This document shows positions 32,815 to 42,270 of a stretch of DNA of 64,000 nt, piece after piece. The stretch is from Unio delphinus (Eukaryota > Mollusca > Bivalvia > Unionida > Unionidae): contig JAQISU010000119.1 in the NCBI GenBank assembly GCA_029339505.1, forward strand, positions 2,085,001 through 2,149,000. Reading direction: 5' to 3'. The notes under the pieces are model-generated. The model was not told the DNA's origin, searched no databases, and saw nothing but the letters and a program-made list of their open reading frames with translations. Position numbers and translations under genes: made by a program. Each line of letters starts with the position of its first letter. Position 1 is the stretch's first letter.

Positions 32815-33280
32815 TATTATTAGCATTGTCTACAGTTTCTAATTTCGATACCGCGGAATAATAAATATGTATCATCGCTGAGAACTCTTCATCGGTAGTT
32901 ACTGTATCATCAATCCATGACGATATCAACGAGGATAATTGCGAGTATGCGTTGGATGCTATTTGATGTTTTACTGTATACTCGTTGAGTTTTCCCTGAG
33001 AACACGATGATAGTTTTTTAGTAATTGCATTAGCAACCCCAGCAATTGTTGTCGCCGCGGATATACAAATTGGCACAGCAGTCGGGGCTATCATTGTCAC
33101 TGCAGACAGTATAATACCAGCTCCGGCCATAACACCAGATACTGAATACACTGTAACGTCAATGGCTGTAATTCTCCTGCGGTATTTTTTTTTTATTGCA
33201 TACTCCTCAGCGAGTGTTTTGAGTTTCGTTGATAATTCTTTGATTGTATCATAGCAATGTTGTGACGGAGTTGATGTCAT
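32708..33280 (-). CDS. Two-helix membrane protein, element 2
   Basis: An intact 190-codon frame homologous to 22054-22647. A basic N-terminus (KKKYRRRITAIDV) is followed by two hydrophobic helices (SVSGVMAGAGIILSAVTMIA and AVPICISAATTIAGVANAI) and a helical tail. Its 3' end overlaps the start of the penton gene by 107 nt in another frame. A complete palindromic motif lies three bases upstream of the ATG. The function is unknown. Confidence 0.65.
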   Translation of the reverse strand: MTSTPSQHCYDTIKELSTKLKTLAEEYAIKKKYRRRITAIDVTVYSVSGVMAGAGIILSAVTMIAPTAVPICISAATTIAGVANAITKKLSSCSQGKLNEYTVKHQIASNAYSQLSSLISSWIDDTVTTDEEFSAMIHIYYSAVSKLETVDNANNNVTTIQRIATASKNSRKYQTGENKHDLKIINEIRV

Positions 33281-33282
33281 TT

Positions 33283-33309
33283 TTATTTTAAAAACACTAG
33301 CGTTTTCAA
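33283..33309 (-). promoter_or_regulatory. Palindromic motif before the membrane-protein gene, element 2
   Basis: On the minus strand: ATTGAAAACGCTAGTGTTTT, a near-perfect palindrome around CTAG, then TTAAAAT and the ATG. Confidence 0.6.
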
Positions 33310-33343
33310 TTACGAATCTAATTGTAAATTTATTTAAATTTAG

Positions 33344-34975
33344 TTATTTGCTCAGATCTACTACGAATTCCATATACCATGTTACTGATGCCCTAGCTAA
33401 ACTTTTATCATCGGTTTTTATCGTTAACCGTTCAGTTGTATTCTTGTCGATGATCGTTGATATCGCATTATTGACCCCGGATGAACCCGACGATGATATA
33501 TTTAGTTGAATTGGTGGTACCAGCGTTAATCGATAAATACCCTTGACAGTAGCTGTGATGTGTAAAGTGCTAGATGGTGGTGTCCACTCAAATGTTCCAA
33601 ATCGAAGTGTGTATACGTTATTGCTGAAGCTATCATGAGGAGTTTTTATTTTTTCAAGCATCTGGAGATTGCCTCTGATCGTAGTAATATCTGTGTTGAT
33701 TGCTCCCAATTGCCGACTAAACCGATTTATTTCATCGAATTTTGCAGTGATGTTATTTGGAGTTGTTTTAACATCTTTAGGTTTAATATCTTGTTTACCA
33801 AAGAATTTATCAATGATGTCAACGGTTCTGAGGACGATTAATCGTATTGTGTTAATACAACTTGTATGAGCATCATACTCAGATCGTAGCTTTGCTAAAT
33901 TGTCGATTGCGGTTTTTATCGTTTTAATATTTGGTGTGGTCACTGGTGGAACACCAGAAACTTCTCGTAGCAGTAGATCGAATTTATCAACGATGCTATT
34001 GGTTTGGCTGAAACCTCCTACTAGTGTTTCAAAAACAACTATATGATTATTATACTTAGATCGTAGTTGTTCTAAATCGTCGATTGCGGTTTTTATCGTT
34101 TTAATATTCGGTGTGGTCACTGGTGGAACACCAATAAATTCTTGTAGCGGTTTATTGAATTTAACAATGGAATAATCGGTTCTGTTGAAGTTTTCTCGTA
34201 GTTCGTTAAAAGCATCTATATGAGCATCATACTTAGATAGCAGCAGTTTTAAATTGTCGATTGCGGTTTTTATCGTTTTAATATTCGGTGTGGTCACTGG
34301 TGGAACACCAAGAAATTCTTGTAGCGGTTGATTGAATCTAACAATGGCGTCATCGATTCTGCTGAAGTTTTCTCATAGTGCGACAAAAGCAGCTATATGA
34401 GCATCATACTCAGATCGTAGCTTTGCTAAATTGTCGTTAGTGGGGTTTAGTACCTTTTCAAGATTTTCTATTAGTTTAGAAATATCCGAGATAATTTGCT
34501 TTGATTTCGGGAGACTTCATTATCCTCCCCTTCTCCTTGTTAAAAAGAATAAAGATAGAAAGTTTTTAATTTCAGCGCGAGTCATGTTAACCACAAACGG
34601 GGTTCCAAAGAATTTAGCAGTGACGGTTCTGCGAAAAGTATTATAACCTCGTATATAATCATCCAGATCACGGCGGTGTGCGGCAATCGTGTCAGTGATC
34701 GTAGACACAAGTACGCCTGGTTTGAGTTTACCATCCTGAAACAACGCAATAGCGTCATCGGCAGCGTCATTTCTTCGTGTTAAAATGTCATCCAACGACA
34801 CATTACTGGATTTCAATTTACCCTGGCGATCTTGAAATACAACTATTTCGTTTGTGTCAACACTTGCTAAATTTAACGTCTCAGCGATTTCATCTTCAAT
34901 TATTTTTTTTACATCCTGTGTTTCCGTGGTGGGTTTTTCTAACGCTGATAGAGGTCGCTCCCAAATATCAATCAT
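33344..34975 (-). pseudogene. Fibre-like shaft-and-head protein, element 2
   Basis: It starts MIDIWERPLS (34975) with an acidic helical N-terminus, shifts frame near 34520 and runs open again from 34297 to 33344. The shaft has four copies of a 59-residue unit (VTTPNIKTIKTAIDNL ... DKF ... GVPP). A transition with IDKFFG follows, then a C-terminal domain of about 110 residues with FEWTPPSSTLHI, YRLTLVPPIQLNI and SVTWYMEFVVD. The helical repeats suggest a trimeric coiled-coil shaft, and the last domain suggests a beta-rich head. A receptor-binding fibre is inferred from architecture; no family is recognised by name. Confidence 0.62.
33888..34440 (-). repeat. 177-bp tandem repeat in the fibre shaft
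   Basis: GGTGTGGTCAC recurs at 33933, 34110 and 34287, exactly 177 bp apart (59 codons). A fourth, partial and more decayed unit extends to about 34440. The units differ by point changes, so the array is not a very recent expansion. Confidence 0.9.
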
Positions 34976-35025
34976 TATTGTTAGCGCAACTTGGGTTTTT
35001 AATTTATTGATTCTCTAAAATTACC

Positions 35026-35430
35026 TTATAATTTTCCACTCGTGTATTCGTTTACAACCAGATGAGGTGGTTTCTGTGACGATGAAATCTCCGCGAGGAC
35101 ATTTAATACTTCACGGCCGCATATCGGTGGATCATTTAATTGTTGTGTTGTCAGCGTGGAATAAAAAATCGGAATTGATTGATTCTTTGAATTTATATAC
35201 CGCATAAACTCGCTTGGCGGACCTAACCCATATGAATCAAAATAGACAATTCCACGTGGATCAATCGCGTATGCAACCCAGTGAGTTCGCGATCCGTTAC
35301 TGTTATCAAGATTGATGATACCGGATTCAACGCGTTTAGGTTTTCTCGGGAATTGATCTCTCATAAAAACCCCTCTGAAGTTTTGTATCGCTAGTTTTTA
35401 AGCAGCATCAATTAAATCAAAATTGGACAT
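35026..35430 (-). pseudogene. Adenain-type cysteine protease, element 2
   Basis: Copy of 20176-20613. The start is at 35430 (MSNFDL). TAA at 35398-35400 breaks the frame early, then it is open from 35364 to 35026. The catalytic residues are visible: His in RTHWVAY, Asp in VYFDSYG and Cys in DPPICGRE. The C-terminus is about ten residues shorter than in element 1. Confidence 0.8.
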
Positions 35431-35518
35431 GGGAAGAATTGGGCTTTCAACTAATAAACCGTTCCTGGTAGTCTTAGACCCTTTCCGCTGTACCATGATT
35501 ATGGAGTCCCTGGTAGTC

Positions 35519-35914
35519 TTAGACCCTTTCCCTTTTTTTATATCCTTTCCCAGTTGCCTTTTTCAACGCCATCCCTGCCGCGGTACCAACGGCTCCCAAC
35601 GCCGCCGCTTTTGCCACCGCTGGTGCAGCCGCTGCAATCAATGCTGGTATTGCGGCTAACAATGGAAATATACCACCTGATTTTATCATGTTGGCGACTG
35701 CTGCCTTTAAAAATACAATTTTAAACCCTCGCTTAATTTTCACTGCATCATTGAAATGTTTTATTTGACGATCCGTCATTGATATTTTATGTGTACCGCC
35801 GGACATCTGCGCTGGTTTCAACGTTATTGTTGTTCGACATTCTTTAGCGGATTTTGATCGTAATTTCTTCACCTGACCACCAGTCAGCTTGACACTAACA
35901 ACACTATATGGCAT
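35519..35914 (-). CDS. Melittin-like hydrophobic virion protein, element 2
   Basis: An intact 131-codon frame starting MPYSVVSVKLTGGQ. It has the same two-fold N-terminal pattern as 19688-20074, then KSGGIFPLLAAIPALIAAAAP and an alanine/glycine-rich end with ATGKGYKKRERV. It is predicted to be membrane-active or virion-internal, by comparison with adintovirus melittin-like proteins. It lies between the capsid gene and the protease, as in element 1. Here the reading frame continues where element 1 has a TAG. Confidence 0.72.
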   Translation of the reverse strand: MPYSVVSVKLTGGQVKKLRSKSAKECRTTITLKPAQMSGGTHKISMTDRQIKHFNDAVKIKRGFKIVFLKAAVANMIKSGGIFPLLAAIPALIAAAAPAVAKAAALGAVGTAAGMALKKATGKGYKKRERV

Positions 35915-35962
35915 TTTATTGTAAAACTATTTATGCTTTCAATTGATCAAATTGTGAATCGT

Positions 35963-37360
35963 TTACATATTTTCCACTGGTGCATCAACACTTTTCATTC
36001 GCCCACCGACACCTTCTAACAACATTGATTTGTCGCTGAGAATGACAGCAACCGCTCTATAATTAACACCATCAGGAGCTATACGAGCCCTAAAATGTAT
36101 GTCAAGGACGGATTGCCTTGTTAAATCAATATGTTCCAGAGAAAAGTAATAAATCGGATATAGGTTGTGATATTTGCAAACCGGTATCAACGATTTAATC
36201 ACGACCAATATATGACAGCATCCGATGATATACACGTGCTATATGATTGTTGTCGTAATCAAGTTGTATATCCTTGGTTGGTTCTTGTTGTCCGTTTATT
36301 CTCAGCGAAACCTCCCTGACTCCTAATTGATCAAATATCATATGACTGCGTTCTTGGGAGCCTAATCGGTTCCGATTCTGCAGCGCTATAAATAAATGAC
36401 GTGGAGCTGAAACGCCTTGTTTTGATGCCAAGTGCCATGTAAATGTACCAGCAACATCATCCTGTTTGACATCAGTTGTTGTTGTTAGCCAGCTTAGCAA
36501 TGATTTGCCGCCTGTTTCCGTAAATGAGAGCAGCCGTTCTTCCGTGGTAATTGATGGCGTCATTACTGGCATCCACAATACTATTTTAATCAAAACAACT
36601 TTACCTTCAGCGGCACCAGTACGCCATATTGCATCATTGTCATTGCCTTTTCGCACAAACGCGATTGTGTGTTTGGCTCCATAGATGACTTTTCTGACAT
36701 TTCTGCAGAATCCAAATATGTGATGGAGTGGAATCGCGCATGAAAAATATCGCTGCTGTCCTTGTAACATCATTACTCGTGTTGCAAACCCTAGATTGAA
36801 ATTGCGATTAATATCTACGACATCAAAGGCACCAGCCGGTCTAGTATATCCTGCTGGTGCTGGATCAACTGCGGTATCTCGCGTTGCTTTTACCCTACCC
36901 TGGTATGATTAATGTGATCAGCGTGATCATTAATATCCTTTGCGAACGTCATAGACGGACCAGCCGATCTTGTATAATCATCAGAATATCTTGCTAGTCC
37001 GATTATTGTTGTTGCAACATCAACCTCGCATTATATTGATTTAATTTCTTTTCCATCAATGAGATTTCGTGCTCTTTCAAATAGCGCCATGATGCCATTG
37101 TTGACGAAACCAACTCGGATATTTGGATCATCTGCATATGGGGTATCAGTTGCAACATTTGTTACGAGTTTTCCTTAGATTTCAATAAATGCTTCACACG
37201 GCAAAAAGTATTTACTGGTATCTTGAACTTGAAGTTCAATTCGCGATCGTAGGTCGGGTTGTATTGCATGCTAGGAATAAAATTGATAATCGCGGACAGA
37301 ATCATCTTTGCGCACTGGGGCTTCCATATCTAACGCGGGATCAGCTGTTCGTTTAAACAT
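35963..37360 (-). pseudogene. Double-jelly-roll major capsid protein, element 2
   Basis: It starts MFKRTADPALDMEAP at 37360. The N-terminal part (to about 36780) has a stop and frameshifts. It is open from 36773 to 36195 with FSCAIPLHHIFGFC, VIYGAKHTIAFVRK and KIVLWMPVMTP. It then shifts near 36200 and ends with the LEHIDLTRQSV and IHFRARIAPDG segment at 35963. No TAG is present at the place where element 1 has one. The span is about 466 codons. Confidence 0.85.
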
Positions 37361-37370
37361 TTTATTATTC

Positions 37371-37388
37371 ACACTAGTGTTTTCAATT
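37371..37388 (-). promoter_or_regulatory. Palindromic motif before the capsid gene, element 2
   Basis: On the minus strand: CAATTGAAAACACTAGTGT, eleven bases before the ATG. The same position and core as in element 1. Confidence 0.65.
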
Positions 37389-37404
37389 GTGAAACTCTTT
37401 GTAA

Positions 37405-37872
37405 TCATCGTCGTTTTCGTTTTCGTTTCAACCCACTTCCTGCTATCGCGTTCATGATAGCGCAATATGTTGCCGGCGAAGCCGTCAATGGCGACGAAGT
37501 CACCGAAGCAGCCAACGACGCTAGTTTTTCTTCCACTTCGTTATTTATTGCTTTGCTGATTTTTGCAGGCATCACTGTCGAATACGGCAGCACTATTGGT
37601 TTCTTTCGCACCAATGATGTTATTTTATCTTTCGCGGAAGAAAATGCCTTTCCGGTAAGATTCCCAACAGCGCTGATTCCCTTATCACGAATATACTCAA
37701 TGGCTTTCATTGATAATTGTTTAGCTAACGGCGCCACTTTTGGGGCTATTCTTGTAAATATCCCCGCGATGGTACTGCCGGGACTATCTCCGTACCACAC
37801 GCAGTAAACAGGCAATCGTGAGTTCACCACGTAGACGCTTACGGGTTTATCATGGTGTTAGTGTATTATCAT
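37405..37872 (-). pseudogene. pVI-like minor virion protein, element 2
   Basis: Copy of 17645-18148 starting at 37872. A TAA arises at the fifth codon. Beyond it the frame is open, with GDSPGSTIAGIFTRIAPK, an alanine- and lysine-rich middle and a KRKRKRR end. A short internal deletion removes part of the proline-rich linker. Confidence 0.7.
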
Positions 37873-37879
37873 CTTGTAA

Positions 37880-37902
37880 TAAAACTAGTAGTTTTTCAAT
37901 TA
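37880..37902 (-). promoter_or_regulatory. Palindromic motif before the pVI-like gene, element 2
   Basis: On the minus strand: AATTGAAAAACTACTAG followed by TTTTAT, eight bases before the ATG at 37872. It is identical to 17616-17638. Confidence 0.62.
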
Positions 37903-37948
37903 GTGAATTGCGTAACCACCATTGAAAACTCTGAGTAATCGCTTGCGA

Positions 37949-38958
37949 TCAATCGCTAAAAACCATAGGATTTTCATCATAACCATTGGCGTCTCTGTTA
38001 TTTTCAACTAATTCAGCAATGAGTTCTCGATATACATCAATAAACATGATACCGCCGGCAAAAAATCGTCTACAGATATCAGCTGCTTCATTAATTATCT
38101 CGACGGAATTGTTTCCGGCTCGTTTTCCACCCATAAGTACTTCCAACCGTGATATATCCGAGAGAATATTACCTGGACATGTCACGGTTGCGTTGAAATC
38201 CAAAGGATTTTTAATTGAATATCCTTCTCCGCTTGTTTTCTTAGAACCGGCTTCTGCTCTTACGTCTACTTCCTCCGGGATTGGATCCTCCGTATAACGT
38301 GATGGTTGTGGACCGCCTTTAACCGCAGCTAGAAAGTCATTATAACCAGGATGCTGCAACGCTGAGATTTCAATCCCGCCGCGTTTCGCTAAATATATTT
38401 TTGATGCCCAAGTCTTTCTGTCTCTTATAAAATCTTTAAACCCGTCGCTCAAATTTTCTCTCTTTTCCCCTTTGGAAAATTTTCTCAAGCAAAATTAGCT
38501 AATTCAGAATCCGTATCGTTTCTTCTAATTTCATTTAATGCTGCGACTGTAAATATACTTTCAGATGAATAGTCTCTTCCTACAGCTGCACCTTGTTGTT
38601 CTTCTTCGCGTTCTTCAATTTTGCGTTGGGTTTTTATATCACTGGATAGCTGTTGTATCCCTGCGCGTGTTTATCCGGTCTCTACTGCTATCTTTTCAAG
38701 CGTATCAAGCAGCAGTGCCTTCTTTGATCGTTCTTTTTCAGGAATAACTCCGCATATTGCTGTTTCTGTTAACTTTTACACATCTTTGGTCGCACTTGTT
38801 ATCGCAGTAAACAATTGTTCACTTGACACAGAAAAGTCAGTCTGTGCTTGTTGTCGTTGTTGAAGTTTTTCGCGAAGACTGTCTCGTACCGGTATAAACT
38901 TATTAATTGCTGCTAGCCGCTCTCGGGCTAATCTAGTTGTAAGCGATTCACCTACCAT
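37949..38958 (-). pseudogene. Coiled-coil virion-block protein, element 2 (unknown family)
   Basis: It starts MVGESLTTRLARERL at 38958. The N-terminal half is strongly helical and Q/E/K-rich (LREKLQQRQQAQTDF), fitting a coiled coil. A stop lies near 38775 and a frameshift near 38490. The C-terminal half (38488-37949) is open, with SALQHPGYNDFLAA, GNILSDISRLEVL and NEAADICRRFFAGG, ending FSD. A relic lies at 5690-6560 and a last-codon vestige at 17589-17610. It sits immediately upstream of the pVI-like gene. I do not recognise the family. A core or scaffold role is possible but unproven. Confidence 0.6.
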
Positions 38959-39160
38959 ATATTGTTTGTGAACTGAGTTTTCAAATGTGAATAATGCATT
39001 GATGTTTTCATTCTATATCTGTATACAAACCCAAACTGATGAGAATTCTTTCAGGATAGAAAATCCTATGTGAAAAGTGTAACAAGTGTTACAAAAAACG
39101 CTAAAAAAAATTTATTAAAAAATTTACTGAAAGCCTGTTTTTATAGTAACGCTCGCGTGG

Positions 39161-39517
39161 CTAGGATACGGGTTTTTCATCGTTTAATATTTTTCTAAGA
39201 TCACGAACTTTAGAACTAATTTCAGCTCGTTTTTGATACTCTTCGCCGAGCTTTTGACGTATTGCTTCAACGGCGCTAAATAGCGTTATAAATACATTAA
39301 TGTCGTTACCGTACAAACAAGCATTGATTGACTTTTGAATTCCTTTCACAAGCCAGTACATTTTAGGTAAAACATAACGACCCTTACTAGACTGATACTC
39401 AATGTCTTCATATTCTGAGGTAATCCTGTCGCAGTCGAGACCTTCAGATAATACTACCCCTGTATTGTTTAAATTTGAGATTTCAGCAATTATAACATTT
39501 ACATCTTTGATATCCAT
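39161..39517 (-). CDS. Small protein of unknown function near the end of element 2
   Basis: An intact 118-codon frame starting MDIKDVNVIIAEISNL and ending LRKILNDEKPVS. It is mixed alpha-helical in composition with a charged C-terminal helix (EEYQKRAEISSKVRDL). It lies about 200 bp upstream of the coiled-coil gene on the same strand. It lacks the palindromic motif and instead has an A/T-only leader. It could be an early viral gene. No second copy is seen. The intergenic region to the next gene contains a small inverted repeat, TGTAAC...GTTACA (39079-39094). Confidence 0.5.
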   Translation of the reverse strand: MDIKDVNVIIAEISNLNNTGVVLSEGLDCDRITSEYEDIEYQSSKGRYVLPKMYWLVKGIQKSINACLYGNDINVFITLFSAVEAIRQKLGEEYQKRAEISSKVRDLRKILNDEKPVS

Positions 39518-40980
39518 TATTTATATAATACATTTTATCTTTAATTATTAAAAAAATATTTGGGGTCATTTTTGACCCACTTTTTGTTTTATATATACAA
39601 TGATATACTTAATTAATGGACGGTACAATGCCGTATATATCTCCACTCGAGTGTTGCGGCAGATTTTAGGCATACATATACTTAATTAAGTACAGCACAT
39701 ACATGAAAACCCATTTGGAAACCCCTTTCGCGTCAAATAACGTGAAAGAGACCCAGAGGTTGCATATACGACAACACGTTCAAAGCCCAAGGGGCCCGAA
39801 ACATAAATCTCCGGCGGGAGGCCTAAAGTGACAAATTCATCTTCGACCGCCCAGAAGATATGCTTGGGGGGGACGTCACTATGGTAAACATGACATTGTC
39901 TGACAACACCCACCAAATTTTTCTGCACACAACATTTTAGAACAATAATATCAAACAACAGTACATAATCCACTGATAATGATATCAAATTTGATAATCA
40001 TATTTGATTTGACAGTTCAACCACCTTAAGAAAAGTTATCCATTAGTGATTTATATATAAATCATGTAGGCTATAGATTCATTTTTGTTTGTCTCTGTAT
40101 CGTGCTTCGCTGATTATCAAAAAATATTGTCATTCTCAAGCTTTGGTCATGCAAGAATCATCAATTAAAATGCATGTATGCATCTCTGGTAGTACCATAC
40201 CCTTTCAGTAAATACTGTCATAGTAAACCTACATTTAGTATGACCACTTAGGTTTCTACACCATGTACAGCTATAATGATGGGTTACTTGATAATTAATT
40301 TTTACTATGGCTGCTGGAGATAAAGGAGAAGTTGCAAATAATTGCTGTTTTCATTTAATTTAGATTAGGGGTTGTATAACTGATATATATGCATCCACCA
40401 GTAACATTTTAAAGAGTTATTGCAAGAGATCTAAAATATTCATGATTTTATTTTTGTTGGATGACAAGTTGGGTGTTCATTATACACAAGTCTTACATGT
40501 GTCATGATGACCCAATGTAGTAGTCAAATTCTCCCACACAAACACCTGAAACATTTCTTGGGTAAAGAATTGGCCAGGTGATTTTATTCCTGCAGGGACA
40601 GTAATATCTTTTCTCTTTCATTTGAATGTTTTTCCTGAGAAAGGAATTGGCTAGGTGATTCTATCTCCCCCTCCAAAAATAACTATTAAATTCTTCCCCC
40701 TTCCAACTACACATGTTAAGCATGAGAAAATGAAAAATTAAAATCTATAAAAATGGATACTTATTAAAGAATTTAATAAAAACTGATTTCCACCAGCAAT
40801 GAATATTTGTTTATATCAATTACCATATTAAATTAAATTATAATATTAGAACCTAGCTACCATAATAACAGGTAATTAGGTGGGTGTATATGTTTTTATT
40901 ACGTTGTTTGGATTTTATATTTAATCAGAATATACAGTCAGGAAATTCAACTGCCAAATAGTTTAGGTCTTTTTTGGAAG
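39518..40980. other. Left flank of element 2, no clear gene
   Basis: An ATATACTTAATTAA block occurs twice (near 39604 and 39670). An open 100-codon minus frame at 39988-39686 has natural composition (VVRQCHVYHSDVPPKH), but I cannot assign it. From about 40020 the sequence is plain AT-rich DNA. The outer end of element 2 must lie somewhere here, but I see no terminal palindrome. Confidence 0.4.
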
Positions 40981-40984
40981 AAAT

Positions 40985-41570
40985 ATGCTTGTCAGCAAAT
41001 TTTTTATTGTAAATTTAATTATTCTCTCAGTTGTCTCTCACCTCTTCTATCTTATTTTCTCTCTCTTTCTCTTCCATTGTTTTTCCAAATTTACGTCTTT
41101 CCTTTCCTTTCCGTCACTTTTCTGTCTTTATCTATTTGTCTCTGCTCATTGTCTTCCTCTCTCTCTGTTATTCTCTCTCCCCTCTCTTTTCCTCCCTGTT
41201 ACCCTCTTTTCCTGTATTTGCCTCTGTCTTTTCCTGTATTTGCCTCTGTCTTCTCTCTCTTCTCTCTCTCTCTCTCTCCTCTTTCTTCCAATCTGTTTTT
41301 ACCTCTCGCTCTATCTTATTTTATTCCCTGCATAAAACTGCCTCTTGTTCTCGCCTTCCTAGTCTTATGACATTTTTCCTTTTACTTATCATCTTCTTCT
41401 CTCTCTATCATCTATGGCTTATCTTAAACTTTCTTCCTGTCTTCCTCTTTTTCTTTCACTTTCTCTCTTTTGTATCTCTCTCCTCTGTCTTCTGCTCTTC
41501 TCCTATATTGATCTTTCTCTATTGCTTCCTCTATACCTCTGCTCACCTGTCATGCTTCCCAAATTGTATG
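40985..41570 (+). repeat. Polypyrimidine (CT-rich) tract
   Basis: About 580 bp of strongly C/T-biased sequence with many CTCTCT and TTCCT runs. The long open frames rich in Leu, Ser and Phe are composition artefacts. It could adopt triplex or unusual structures. Confidence 0.85.
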
Positions 41571-42029
41571 AGGTGATGGTACCTGTAATTGTATGTTCTG
41601 AGTTATAAACTTTGCAATTTCATCAAGCGAAAACAGCTACAAACTTTCCTGAAACAGTATTATCAAGCATATGTCTCCACATTGTTTACTAAAAACTGAG
41701 CAATTGCATGAACCACAACAAGAAATATATATAAATATTTACAGGACCGTAATAGGGATTCAAATCTGGTGTGGGGAAACCTTGCAAAGATTATGAGTGC
41801 AACACCATTGTCGTCAACTGACATTTATGTAAATAGTGCTACTGGATCCAATTCCAAAGGAGTTAACCAGTATGATTGGTTAAGATACCCAGCATATTTT
41901 TTATTGGACACTTTCAATCCTCTAGAATTTATTTACAAAATCTTGCGAATGACAGTTTATATGTGAATGTATGTGTGTTCATTTTGGATTGTTCATTACA
42001 GCAGTGTCTGCAGTGTAGCAGTTTATAGT

Positions 42030-42270
42030 GATGTTCATCACTGATGCATCACCCTGCATACATGCAGCATCATGTCCCACCCAGTCACATTATTAAGACA
42101 CAAGGCCGACCAGTCGTAACACTAACCTCTTATATTGAGCAACATTTACATGTAAGGCAGATGCTAGTATCATTTTTATAAGTCTTTGGTATGACACAGT
42201 TCCGGCTGGTGTTTGAACAACAAATTTACACATCACTGGTGGATGCTCTAACCACTTAGGTCATCAGATT
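42030..42270 (-). mobile_element. Probable tRNA-derived SINE
   Basis: On the minus strand a tRNA-like head is visible. There is an A-box-like stretch, ACCTAAGTGGTTAGAGCATCC (complement of 42232-42252), and a B-box-like GTTCAAACACC about 40 nt later. A non-tRNA body of about 180 bp follows. No second copy is visible in the window, so the family status is inferred. Confidence 0.45.

Noticed and set aside
40985..41608. Long Leu/Ser-rich forward frames that look like membrane proteins
   Set aside because: The region is a polypyrimidine tract, and three overlapping frames are open for the same compositional reason.
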